This document shows, in pieces, positions 1 through 6,575 of a stretch of DNA of 9,939 nt. The notes below the pieces were generated by a model. The model did not search any database. It saw only the letters and a list, made by a program, of their open reading frames with translations, and was not told the DNA's origin. The position numbers and the translations under genes were made by a program. The stretch is from Candidatus Heimdallarchaeota archaeon. Lineage in GTDB: Archaea > Asgardarchaeota > Heimdallarchaeia > Heimdallarchaeales > Heimdallarchaeaceae. Where the stretch lies: NCBI GenBank assembly GCA_023139025.1, contig JAGLOH010000053.1:1-9939 (forward strand), written 5' to 3'. Every line of letters starts with the position of its first letter. The first letter of the stretch is position 1.

Positions 1-1879
1 CTCTTATTTCTCCTGCTGTAATTCTTTCACATCTACAGATTATTGCTTCATCGGGAATTATATCTTGATACTGCTCTATTTCCTTAAGTTCATAGGTTCT
101 AGGAATTTTGAACGAAACTGCTTCCAAAGCAACTTCTTTTGGTAGTTTAACTGTAACGAGTTGAGTCTTAGAATATTTTTTCAAAATTTTAACCTTTTCA
201 ACTTCATGGGTTCCCAGGTCCTCTCCATCTTCGTTAACCACCATTAGTTTATCCCCCTCCTCTACTTTTCCAACAAAGATTTCTGTTGGAATTGTTACTT
301 CAGGATAATTTGAATCGTCTCTGTAATCTAGAAGAGTAACTGCTAACCCCGGACAAACTGCAACACATTGAGCACAGCCTATGCATTCAACTTCTTGTTC
401 TTTCTGAAATTCTGGTAAGCCTAATATTCCACCTTCAGGAATAACAATTAGTTCTTTAGGACAAACTGAGGTACAGGGATTACATGGTATTTCTTGATTA
501 CAATGAAAAACAGGATAAATTCCTTCTTCTCGAATAGGTTTCTCTATTTTTACAACTGGGCCTGGATGGCTTTTTAAAATCTCAGCTTTTTCTTCCCATT
601 CAGTTGGTACATCTTCTTTGGTAAGACCAAGAGATTGACCTATTTTCATACCTGCAATTTTACCGCTGAACATTGCAGAGGACGCTTCGGCAATTTCTAG
701 AGCATCTCCTGCGGCCCACACATCCATACCAAATTCTTTTGCTTTCACGTAAAACTCATTTACAGGATCTAATCCAATTGCAATAAGAACTGTATCGACT
801 TCGAATGTTCTTTCAGTTCCTTTTATTGGTTGAAATTTCTCATCTATTTGTGATATGGTAACAGCTTCAACATGATTTTTTCCATGTGTAGCTATAACTG
901 TATGTCGAGTATAAATTGGAACATCTAACCTTCGTAGCTTATCTTCATGAACTTTGTATCCACCACACTTTGGAAGAGCTTCAACTAATCCTACTACCTC
1001 AATACCTGCTTGAATAGCATGATATCCAGCGATAATTCCAACATTCCCACCTCCTATGATGAAAATCTTTTCGCTTGATTTAACTAAATCGCGGTTCACT
1101 AAGGTTTGGAATGCTCCAGCTCCATAAACCCCTGGTAAAGTATTACCTGGAAAAGCAAGCATTTTTTCTCTCGCTCCAGTTGCAACCAAGAGTTTCTTAG
1201 GGTTAATATGAACATACTTATCGCCCTTAAGTACTCCAACTAATTTATCTGAAAAAACAGCTATACAAGGACTATCTAACCAAACTTCTATGTTCTCAAA
1301 CTCTTTTATCTGTTCTTCGAGAATCTTAGCAATATCAATTCCTCGAGTCCCAGCGAATGAATCTTTGACAGACCCAAAAAACTTGTGGGTTTGAAGGAGA
1401 AGTTTACCACCAAGTCGATCTTTATCATCAATAAGAATGATTTTAGATTCAAGTTTAGCTAATGTCAAAGCTGCTTGTAATCCTGCTGGACCAGCTCCTA
1501 TTATTAGCACATCAACATCAATAGTAGGAATTGGTTTGAAAATTACTTCTTCATCATCTTCAGGAAGAGGAGGATAATCTTCGATACTCTCAATTTTTTG
1601 GCCTTCTTTCAAAGGGGTCATACAAGATTTGAGAGCAATACCATCAACTAGAACTGTACACTGAGCGCATTGACCATTTGCACAAAAAATCCCTAAAGGT
1701 GCTTTATCTTCAGGATGTTTTCCAAAAATCTGAACTCCGTTTGCAATAAGAGCTGAAGATATCATTTCCCCCTTTTTACCAAACAACTTTTTGTCATCAA
1801 AAGTAAATTTTACCTGTACAAATTCTTCTTCTTGTAAAACGGGATGATTTCTGATTCTTTTTTGTTCATTGAAAAACAT
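1..1879 (-). CDS. FAD-dependent oxidoreductase with N-terminal 2Fe-2S, 8-Fe ferredoxin insert and BFD-like domain (SoxA/HcnAB/proline dehydrogenase alpha-like), 3' end missing
   Basis: The reading frame is open from an ATG at 1879 to the window edge, giving 626 codons with no stop. Domains in order: a 2Fe-2S domain of the sarcosine-oxidase-alpha/HcnA type (Cys66, 71, 74, 86); an FAD-binding Rossmann motif GAGPAG at 128-133; the ATGARE motif near 233-238; a second nucleotide-binding motif GGGNVG at 276-281; and AAGDA near 389-393, typical of pyridine-nucleotide disulfide oxidoreductases. Next comes a two-cluster ferredoxin segment (Cys460, 466, 469, 473 and Cys499, 502, 505, 509). The start of a BFD-like 2Fe-2S domain follows (CRCE at 615-618). 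Relatives are the electron-transferring subunits of dye-linked proline/hydroxyproline dehydrogenase, amine or opine oxidases and HCN synthase, which pair with a DAO-family subunit; such a partner may lie left of the window. Substrate cannot be read from the sequence. AGGTGG 4 nt before the ATG supports this start. It may be co-transcribed with the ATPase 75 bp upstream. Confidence 0.88.
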   Translation of the reverse strand, partial: MFFNEQKRIRNHPVLQEEEFVQVKFTFDDKKLFGKKGEMISSALIANGVQIFGKHPEDKAPLGIFCANGQCAQCTVLVDGIALKSCMTPLKEGQKIESIEDYPPLPEDDEEVIFKPIPTIDVDVLIIGAGPAGLQAALTLAKLESKIILIDDKDRLGGKLLLQTHKFFGSVKDSFAGTRGIDIAKILEEQIKEFENIEVWLDSPCIAVFSDKLVGVLKGDKYVHINPKKLLVATGAREKMLAFPGNTLPGVYGAGAFQTLVNRDLVKSSEKIFIIGGGNVGIIAGYHAIQAGIEVVGLVEALPKCGGYKVHEDKLRRLDVPIYTRHTVIATHGKNHVEAVTISQIDEKFQPIKGTERTFEVDTVLIAIGLDPVNEFYVKAKEFGMDVWAAGDALEIAEASSAMFSGKIAGMKIGQSLGLTKEDVPTEWEEKAEILKSHPGPVVKIEKPIREEGIYPVFHCNQEIPCNPCTSVCPKELIVIPEGGILGLPEFQKEQEVECIGCAQCVAVCPGLAVTLLDYRDDSNYPEVTIPTEIFVGKVEEGDKLMVVNEDGEDLGTHEVEKVKILKKYSKTQLVTVKLPKEVALEAVSFKIPRTYELKEIEQYQDIIPDEAIICRCERITAGEIR

Positions 1880-1883
1880 AATT

Positions 1884-1889
1884 CCACCT
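1884..1889 (-). promoter_or_regulatory. Shine-Dalgarno site of the multi-centre oxidoreductase
   Basis: On the minus strand AGGTGG lies 4 nt upstream of the ATG at 1879 and overlaps the archaeal GGAGGTGA consensus. It fixes the start of the oxidoreductase and suggests a leadered message, consistent with an internal operon gene or a promoter in the 75-bp gap. Confidence 0.5.
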
Positions 1890-1913
1890 AAAGGAGCTCA
1901 AGTCAGATTTTTT

Positions 1914-1930
1914 CGAATTAATTATAAGTA
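1914..1930 (-). promoter_or_regulatory. possible TATA box for the oxidoreductase gene
   Basis: In the gap between the ATPase stop and the oxidoreductase ATG, the minus strand reads TACTTATAATTAA, a TATA-like element 35-50 nt before the start codon. If used, it would give a leader of roughly 15-20 nt containing the Shine-Dalgarno site. The gap is AT-rich, so chance occurrence is possible, and read-through from the ATPase gene is the alternative. Confidence 0.3.
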
Positions 1931-1954
1931 TTCAGACATGGACTTTATGTAAAG

Positions 1955-4909
1955 CTAATAATAAGACTTTCGCCTACGAATGAAGTATTTATACGTTTCA
2001 AGCGTTGCCAGAGGTATAGTCACAGCAACAAGAATAACCAACCAGTCAAGAATACCTAGGGGGAGAAATTCAGGTAGGAAGGGAAAGATTTTCGCAGCAA
2101 GTATCTGTAATGGTTTAATATACATTAGGAGAATATGCAGTATTGGAACGCTGAAAACCAGAATAAAAACTATCCATTTTCTATCTTCTTTGAATGAGCG
2201 AAAAATGGATTTATTCAATCTTCTTAGACTTAGAACTACAAGACTTTCAGTAATAACTAGTACTGTAACGAACATAGTTCTTGCTTTAGCATGTTCAAGT
2301 GTAATTGGAGAAGATAGAACAGATCCTGGTTCTCCAAAAAGAATTGGTATTATTCCAGTTTGGTTGAAACTTGAAATTGAAAGTAGATTAAAATAACCAA
2401 GTAAGTAAACCATTCCACCTGAAAAAGCAAGAGACAAGGCTAGAACAACAAGAGCAAAGACATATTTCTTATTGAAAATTTCTTCATCATCTCTGGGAGG
2501 ATAATCCATAATCTCTTTGGTAATACTATCAAAGATGAAAGCTAATGGAGGGATTAAGTGAGCGGTTGAAAAGATGTATACTCTTTGAAAATCATTAACT
2601 AAATGGAAACCAGGAATAAAAGAACTAGCAAAATAAATGATTGCCTCAGCAATGTTGAGGGTGATATAAAAGAAAATCATAACGCGGATGCGGTTAAATA
2701 GACCACGACCCTCACGAATACCAAGAACAGTACTAGTGAAACTATCATCAGCAATAACAACGTCGGAGGCTTGTTTAGCAACCTCAGTTCCAGCAATACC
2801 CATACAGATTCCAACATCAGCATTAGTAAGAGCCAAAGCATCGTTAACACCATCCCCACACATTGCTATAATCTTGTTTTTACTTTGATATTTCTCTACT
2901 ATTATTTGTTTATGTTGTGGTGATACTCTTGCGAAAATTCTTGCTTTGAAGAACTCTTCTTCTGTCAGATTTTTTATTTGATTTCCTTCTACTACTAGTT
3001 CATCTCCTTTTACTATCCCTACTTCTTTTGCTATTGCTTTTGCTGTTATTGGACTATCTCCTGTGATCATTATCGTTGTTATTCCTGCTTGATAGGAGTC
3101 TTCTACTGCCTCACCTACTCCATATCTTGGTGGATCTAGCATACATACGAATCCATTGTATATCAGCTCATTTTCTGCTTCTGCTCGATTATTTGTTATT
3201 ACTGTATCCTTACTCATTGGTCGTAGACTTAGAGATATCACTCTATATCCTTGAGCTGCAAACTTACTTACATTTTCCATTATTTTCTCTTTGTCTTCCT
3301 TTGTAATTGCTCTATATTTTTCTGGTTTCCCTATGTGAGTGCATAATGGCAAAATTGTTTCACTTGCCCCCTTACAGAATAGTGTGTACCCTTCTTTGTC
3401 TTGGAATGTTTTACTCATTCTTTTCAGTATTGAATCAAAATTAAATTCTGATAGATATCCGTACTGTTTTCTTATCTCTTTTTCTACCATTCCCGATTTG
3501 TTGAATAGAGCCAAAAATGCCCCATCTGTTGGATCTCCTGTTGTTTTCCACGATATTTGGTGATGTGGTTCAAACACTTCCTCTACTATTAAGTGCGCAT
3601 TATTGTTCAGTAATCCTCCAACTAGCAGATATTCTAGTGAAGAGTCTTCTGCAAATGGTTTCAATGAATCTGGCAAATGATATTCATCAATTGAATCTGG
3701 ATACTCTTCCCCTAGAGGATATATTGCTCCTTTATTGCTATATCCAACACCTGAAACACCATAAAACTGCTCTGTATCCCAAATTCTTTGAATCGTCATC
3801 TGGTTTGAAGTTATTGTTCCTGTTTTATCTGTACACAGTATCGAGCTTCTACCTAATGTTTCTACAGCTGAAAGATTTCTTATTATCACTCTATCTTTTG
3901 CCATTGACAATACTCCTGTCAAAAGAATCAATGTTGTTAACAAAGGTATACTAATTGGCATAATTGACATAGATGTAGTAACTGTTATCACAACGTCTTC
4001 TAGGAAAACAACATCCCCTAGAGTACCATTAATTGAATGTATAATTGCTTTGTAAATAACAGAAACCACTAAGAATGTAACAACTGTTAATCCTAACCAC
4101 TTCGCTAATCTGTTAACTTTGGATCTAATTGGTATCTCATTTGAACCTATTTCTTGTAGTTCAACAGATAATTTCCCTAATTCTGTAAAAATACCTGTGT
4201 TTACTACTATTGCAATTGCTCTTCCTACTTCTAGAAATGTTCCAGTGTAAAGCATATTGATTCTCTGTGAAATTGGTGTATCTTCTTCTAGACATTCTTG
4301 TGGAGTATTTGTTTTCTCTACTGCTACTGACTCCCCAGTGAGTGCACTCTCGTTTACTAAACAATTGCTTGCATAGACTATTCTTGCATCAGCTGGAATC
4401 CTGTCTCCTTGATCCAGCTCAATCAAATCTCCTGGAACTAGTAAGTCAGCTGTAATGCTCTCAGGAACTCCATCTCTTATTACTGTAGATGATGGTGCTG
4501 ATAGCTTATGAAGCGCATCAAGTTTGAATTGAGCTCTTATTTGTTGGAAAATTGTAAATATGATATTTGCACCAATAATCAGCATCCAGAAACCTATTTG
4601 TCCCCAGACATCTGATGATGATTCTTTGAAAACAAAAGCTTTAATCAGTCCCAATATAACCATGATTAATGCAACTATAAGGTAAATATTGATGAGCCAA
4701 TTAAGAAGTGGAGCAATATAAACATCCCATATGGAACCTTTTACCTTAGGGATAACGTTGGTTCCAAATAGTTCCAATCTCTGTTCTACGATTTCATGCT
4801 TGAGACCAAACTTTACATCAGTCTGTAAATCTTCTGTAATCTTCTTTATTGTAGCATTATGAGAACATAGCTCGATTTGGTCATCATAACTTCGTTTCTT
4901 TTTCCCCAT
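1955..4909 (-). CDS. P-type cation-transporting ATPase, type II (P2), ion specificity unclear
   Basis: A complete 984-residue membrane pump using aspartyl-phosphate catalysis. Visible in order: cation-ATPase N-domain; M1-M2 (about 63-120); actuator domain with TGES (191-194); M3-M4 with PISIP (318-322); phosphorylation motif DKTGT with Asp361; GDPTDG (458-463) and KGASE (513-517) in the nucleotide domain; DPPR (592-595); TGDSP (616-620); GDGVND (685-690); then M5-M10. Length, ten membrane segments and DPPR place it in P2, with Ca2+ and Na+/K+ pumps. M5 keeps Asn752-x-x-Glu755 as in SERCA, but M4 has PISIP instead of PEGLP, and M6 has His784 where SERCA has its NxxTD aspartate. The transported ion is therefore not assigned. 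The ATG at 4909 was chosen; an in-frame TTG at 4930 would add seven residues, but neither has a good Shine-Dalgarno site. Codon use changes sharply near 2860. Confidence 0.93.
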   Translation of the reverse strand: MGKKKRSYDDQIELCSHNATIKKITEDLQTDVKFGLKHEIVEQRLELFGTNVIPKVKGSIWDVYIAPLLNWLINIYLIVALIMVILGLIKAFVFKESSSDVWGQIGFWMLIIGANIIFTIFQQIRAQFKLDALHKLSAPSSTVIRDGVPESITADLLVPGDLIELDQGDRIPADARIVYASNCLVNESALTGESVAVEKTNTPQECLEEDTPISQRINMLYTGTFLEVGRAIAIVVNTGIFTELGKLSVELQEIGSNEIPIRSKVNRLAKWLGLTVVTFLVVSVIYKAIIHSINGTLGDVVFLEDVVITVTTSMSIMPISIPLLTTLILLTGVLSMAKDRVIIRNLSAVETLGRSSILCTDKTGTITSNQMTIQRIWDTEQFYGVSGVGYSNKGAIYPLGEEYPDSIDEYHLPDSLKPFAEDSSLEYLLVGGLLNNNAHLIVEEVFEPHHQISWKTTGDPTDGAFLALFNKSGMVEKEIRKQYGYLSEFNFDSILKRMSKTFQDKEGYTLFCKGASETILPLCTHIGKPEKYRAITKEDKEKIMENVSKFAAQGYRVISLSLRPMSKDTVITNNRAEAENELIYNGFVCMLDPPRYGVGEAVEDSYQAGITTIMITGDSPITAKAIAKEVGIVKGDELVVEGNQIKNLTEEEFFKARIFARVSPQHKQIIVEKYQSKNKIIAMCGDGVNDALALTNADVGICMGIAGTEVAKQASDVVIADDSFTSTVLGIREGRGLFNRIRVMIFFYITLNIAEAIIYFASSFIPGFHLVNDFQRVYIFSTAHLIPPLAFIFDSITKEIMDYPPRDDEEIFNKKYVFALVVLALSLAFSGGMVYLLGYFNLLSISSFNQTGIIPILFGEPGSVLSSPITLEHAKARTMFVTVLVITESLVVLSLRRLNKSIFRSFKEDRKWIVFILVFSVPILHILLMYIKPLQILAAKIFPFLPEFLPLGILDWLVILVAVTIPLATLETYKYFIRRRKSYY

Positions 4910-4952
4910 CGTTTTCAACTGATACGCCAATTACAGATTACAATTACCTATC

Positions 4953-5003
4953 GAATTTAAAACTTTAATGGGAATATGATGTAATCGCATTCTTTATATT
5001 TTG
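4953..5003 (-). promoter_or_regulatory. candidate promoter elements of the P-type ATPase gene
   Basis: Two TATA-like stretches face the ATPase: AAAATATAAAG around 4992-5003 and GTTTTAAATT around 4956-4966. The nearer one would place transcription start about 25 nt downstream, near 4935, giving a very short leader for the ATG at 4909. The 150-bp divergent gap (4931-5080) also holds the promoter of the plus-strand nucleotidyltransferase gene. Which element works cannot be decided by eye. Confidence 0.35.
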
Positions 5004-5031
5004 AGTAAAGTTTAATAAAACTATCACAAAA

Positions 5032-5051
5032 TGATTATTATAAGATAATCA
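5032..5051. promoter_or_regulatory. 20-bp dyad overlapping the TATA-like box of the nucleotidyltransferase gene
   Basis: The arms TGATTAT (5032-5038) and ATAATCA (5045-5051) are perfect inverted repeats with a 6-nt spacer. The dyad covers the TATA-like TTATTATAAG (5035-5044), about 40 nt before the ATG at 5081, so a bound dimer would block promoter access. Size and AT-rich arms fit an operator for a winged-helix dimer, but no specific regulator can be named. Confidence 0.4.
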
Positions 5052-5080
5052 AAATCAAAAACGCAAAACGAGAGATTACG

Positions 5081-5893
5081 ATGAGTGAACAACCCACAGG
5101 TCCCCCAACTGGTCCCCCTAGTGGTCCTCCTAGAGGCCCCCCTAGAGGTCCTATGTTTATGAGGGATGAGTATCAAAATTTAATCGATGAATTTACAAAA
5201 GATGTTAAAGCTAAATTGAAGAATGATATTGAATGTCTTATACTGGTTGGCAGTGTTGTTACTAAAGAACATATTGCTGGAGAATCCGATTGTGATTTTC
5301 TTATTGTTCTAAAGGAAAAAGCTTCTGGAGATAATCTAGAAAAAACTATGATCAAGATAAGTGAAGTTGTTGCTAAGTATTTAGAAGACCCTCTATATAG
5401 TTCGCTCCTAGATGTCGAAGTTTTAACAAATACTGAAATTCCCAAAGACGGTGAAGGAACAGATTATCCTTGGACTAGAGTCTTAGTAGCTCAGATGGGT
5501 AAAACTCTGATCGGAAAAAATCCTTTTGAAAAAATCAAAATAAAAGATGAAGATATTAAATCATCTGCAAAAGAAATGGCAGCTATGTTTCTTGAACAAA
5601 TGGTGGAAATTCCTAAACTTACTGAAGAGGAAGCTGACGAATATGATAAACTCTATCTTACAGTAGATGCTATTTTAGGCTGCGGTTGTGCTTATCTTTA
5701 TTACAATGGTGAAAAAGAATTTTACAGAAGTTCTGCAATCATCTTATTTGAAGACAAATATCGAGATAAGATTAACATTGAACCAATTCAAACTAGTCAC
5801 CGATTAAGACTAGCTGCAAAGACAGTTAACATAGATAAATTTGCAGCGAAAGCTACTAAATTCTGTAAAGAAGTAGTAAAGCAACTTTCCTAA
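5081..5893 (+). CDS. minimal nucleotidyltransferase (MNT-type, pol-beta fold) with Pro-Gly repeat N-terminus
   Basis: 270 residues. Residues 6-24 are a low-complexity (T/S/R)GPP repeat, probably disordered. The catalytic domain follows: an ECLILVGS strand-turn with Gly57-Ser58, then GESDCDFLIVL with Asp70 and Asp72 as the metal-binding pair, and LLDVEVL with Asp111/Glu113 as a likely third carboxylate. This is the GS-xn-DxD signature of minimal nucleotidyltransferases, which transfer an NMP to proteins, tRNA or small molecules. The C-terminal half (about 155-270) is helical and could be a HEPN-like or kanamycin-nucleotidyltransferase-like helical domain, but no RxxxxH active motif is evident. 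The next gene starts 14 bp downstream, so the two form an operon. Starts at Met25 or Met27 would remove the repeat; the first ATG is preferred because the repeat is kept in frame and the promoter lies close by. Target unknown. Confidence 0.8.
   Translation: MSEQPTGPPTGPPSGPPRGPPRGPMFMRDEYQNLIDEFTKDVKAKLKNDIECLILVGSVVTKEHIAGESDCDFLIVLKEKASGDNLEKTMIKISEVVAKYLEDPLYSSLLDVEVLTNTEIPKDGEGTDYPWTRVLVAQMGKTLIGKNPFEKIKIKDEDIKSSAKEMAAMFLEQMVEIPKLTEEEADEYDKLYLTVDAILGCGCAYLYYNGEKEFYRSSAIILFEDKYRDKINIEPIQTSHRLRLAAKTVNIDKFAAKATKFCKEVVKQLS
5096..5152 (+). repeat. 12-bp coding tandem repeat, (T/S/R)-Gly-Pro-Pro, about 4.7 units
   Basis: The repeats encode TGPP, TGPP, SGPP, RGPP and a final RGP at the N-terminus of the nucleotidyltransferase. 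Each unit is a three-residue GPP core plus a variable Thr, Ser or Arg. The stretch is C/G-rich and stands out from the AT-rich surroundings. Synonymous drift (GGT/GGC, CCC/CCT/CCA) between units shows the amino-acid pattern has been kept while the DNA diverged. Confidence 0.85.
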
Positions 5894-5896
5894 GAT

Positions 5897-5904
5897 GGGG
5901 ATGA
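5897..5904 (+). promoter_or_regulatory. Shine-Dalgarno-like site of the KaiC-like gene
   Basis: GGGGATGA, close to the archaeal GGAGGTGA consensus, lies 3 nt before the ATG at 5908. Two other ATGs in this short spacer (5895 and 5901) are out of frame, so this site decides the start. Confidence 0.5.
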
Positions 5905-5907
5905 AAG

Positions 5908-6564
5908 ATGTCAGGAAAAACCAGAATTGATGCACTTGTTGAAAAAGTTGAGAGTTCTTTAATTCTAATGACAGGAGAATCTGGAACTGCAAAAGAAGAC
6001 CTTGCACAAAAATATATAGAAGATGGCATATCTAATGAAGATACAATTCTAGTAGTTCTTTTTGCTTCTTCAGCAACTGATTATATCAAAAAACTCAAAT
6101 CAGGAATTGCTGGGTTAAAAACTCATATTGACACAGGCAGAATTCACTTTATTGATTCAATATCATACCGTTCTGTTCCAGAAATAAAACCAAAAAATAC
6201 TTTTTTCTTAGATCATGCAAGCGATCTTTTGAATCTATCAGTCACAATTAATAATCTTGCTAGTAAAACAAAGAAGCTACGGATTGTTTTTGATCAATTA
6301 GCAATTCTTATGCTTTATAACTCTCCTATGCAGGTTTTGAATTTCTTACAAACATTAGCTGCTCGCATCAGATTAAGAGAACAGTCAGCATTGTTATTGC
6401 TTGATTCTGGAGTTATTGATGACCAAACAGAAAACACTCTTCATACAATTGTTGACATGGTTGTTGAAACTAAAAGAGAAGAAAAAGCAGAAGGTGTTCA
6501 ACAACTAGTAAGAATCAAATTTGCTCAAGGTAGTTTTGAACCTAGATGGGTCCAAGTTTTGTAG
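5908..6564 (+). CDS. KaiC/RAD55-like RecA-superfamily protein with degenerate Walker A
   Basis: 218 residues, the size of one KaiC-like domain. The N-terminus has the arrangement of a RecA-fold P-loop, SLILMTGESGTAKED (17-31), but the normal GKT/S end of Walker A has become AKED: Lys29 is kept while the Mg-coordinating Thr/Ser is Glu30. A Walker B-like strand LRIVFD ends at Asp129, and a second conserved-looking strand ALLLLDSG lies at 161-168. The pattern of alternating strands and helices continues to the end. It probably binds nucleotide weakly or not at all and may act as a scaffold or regulatory partner, as some archaeal KaiC-like and ArlH-like proteins do. It follows the nucleotidyltransferase by 14 bp and converges with the short-chain dehydrogenase gene 11 bp away. 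Family assignment is by motif layout only, and no specific function is claimed. Confidence 0.65.
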   Translation: MSGKTRIDALVEKVESSLILMTGESGTAKEDLAQKYIEDGISNEDTILVVLFASSATDYIKKLKSGIAGLKTHIDTGRIHFIDSISYRSVPEIKPKNTFFLDHASDLLNLSVTINNLASKTKKLRIVFDQLAILMLYNSPMQVLNFLQTLAARIRLREQSALLLLDSGVIDDQTENTLHTIVDMVVETKREEKAEGVQQLVRIKFAQGSFEPRWVQVL

Positions 6565-6575
6565 ATTCAGAATCT
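6563..6575. terminator. 13-bp perfect palindrome between convergent genes, possible terminator element
   Basis: AGATTC-A-GAATCT fills almost the whole gap between the convergent KaiC-like and short-chain dehydrogenase genes. On the plus strand it is followed by a T-rich stretch (6577-6604). It could form only a small hairpin, so a terminator role is tentative; archaeal termination usually relies on the T-rich tract itself. Confidence 0.3.

Noticed and set aside
1980..2396. Open frame on the plus strand opposite the P-type ATPase gene, plus similar ones at 2688-2888, 3076-3306, 3339-3563 and 3517-3954
   Set aside because: They are antisense to a well-supported conserved gene, have no recognisable domain or start signal, and arise from its biased codon use.
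4910..4930. TTG start seven codons upstream for the P-type ATPase
   Set aside because: No convincing ribosome-binding site sits before it, and the ATG at 4909 gives a normal basic N-terminus; the choice remains uncertain.
5618..5890. HEPN toxin domain in the C-terminal half of the nucleotidyltransferase
   Set aside because: The helical pattern fits loosely, but the RxxxxH catalytic motif is not seen, so I do not claim a toxin domain.
5173..6007. Minus-strand frames at 5173-5445 and 5810-6007
   Set aside because: They lie opposite the nucleotidyltransferase and KaiC-like genes and look like shadows.
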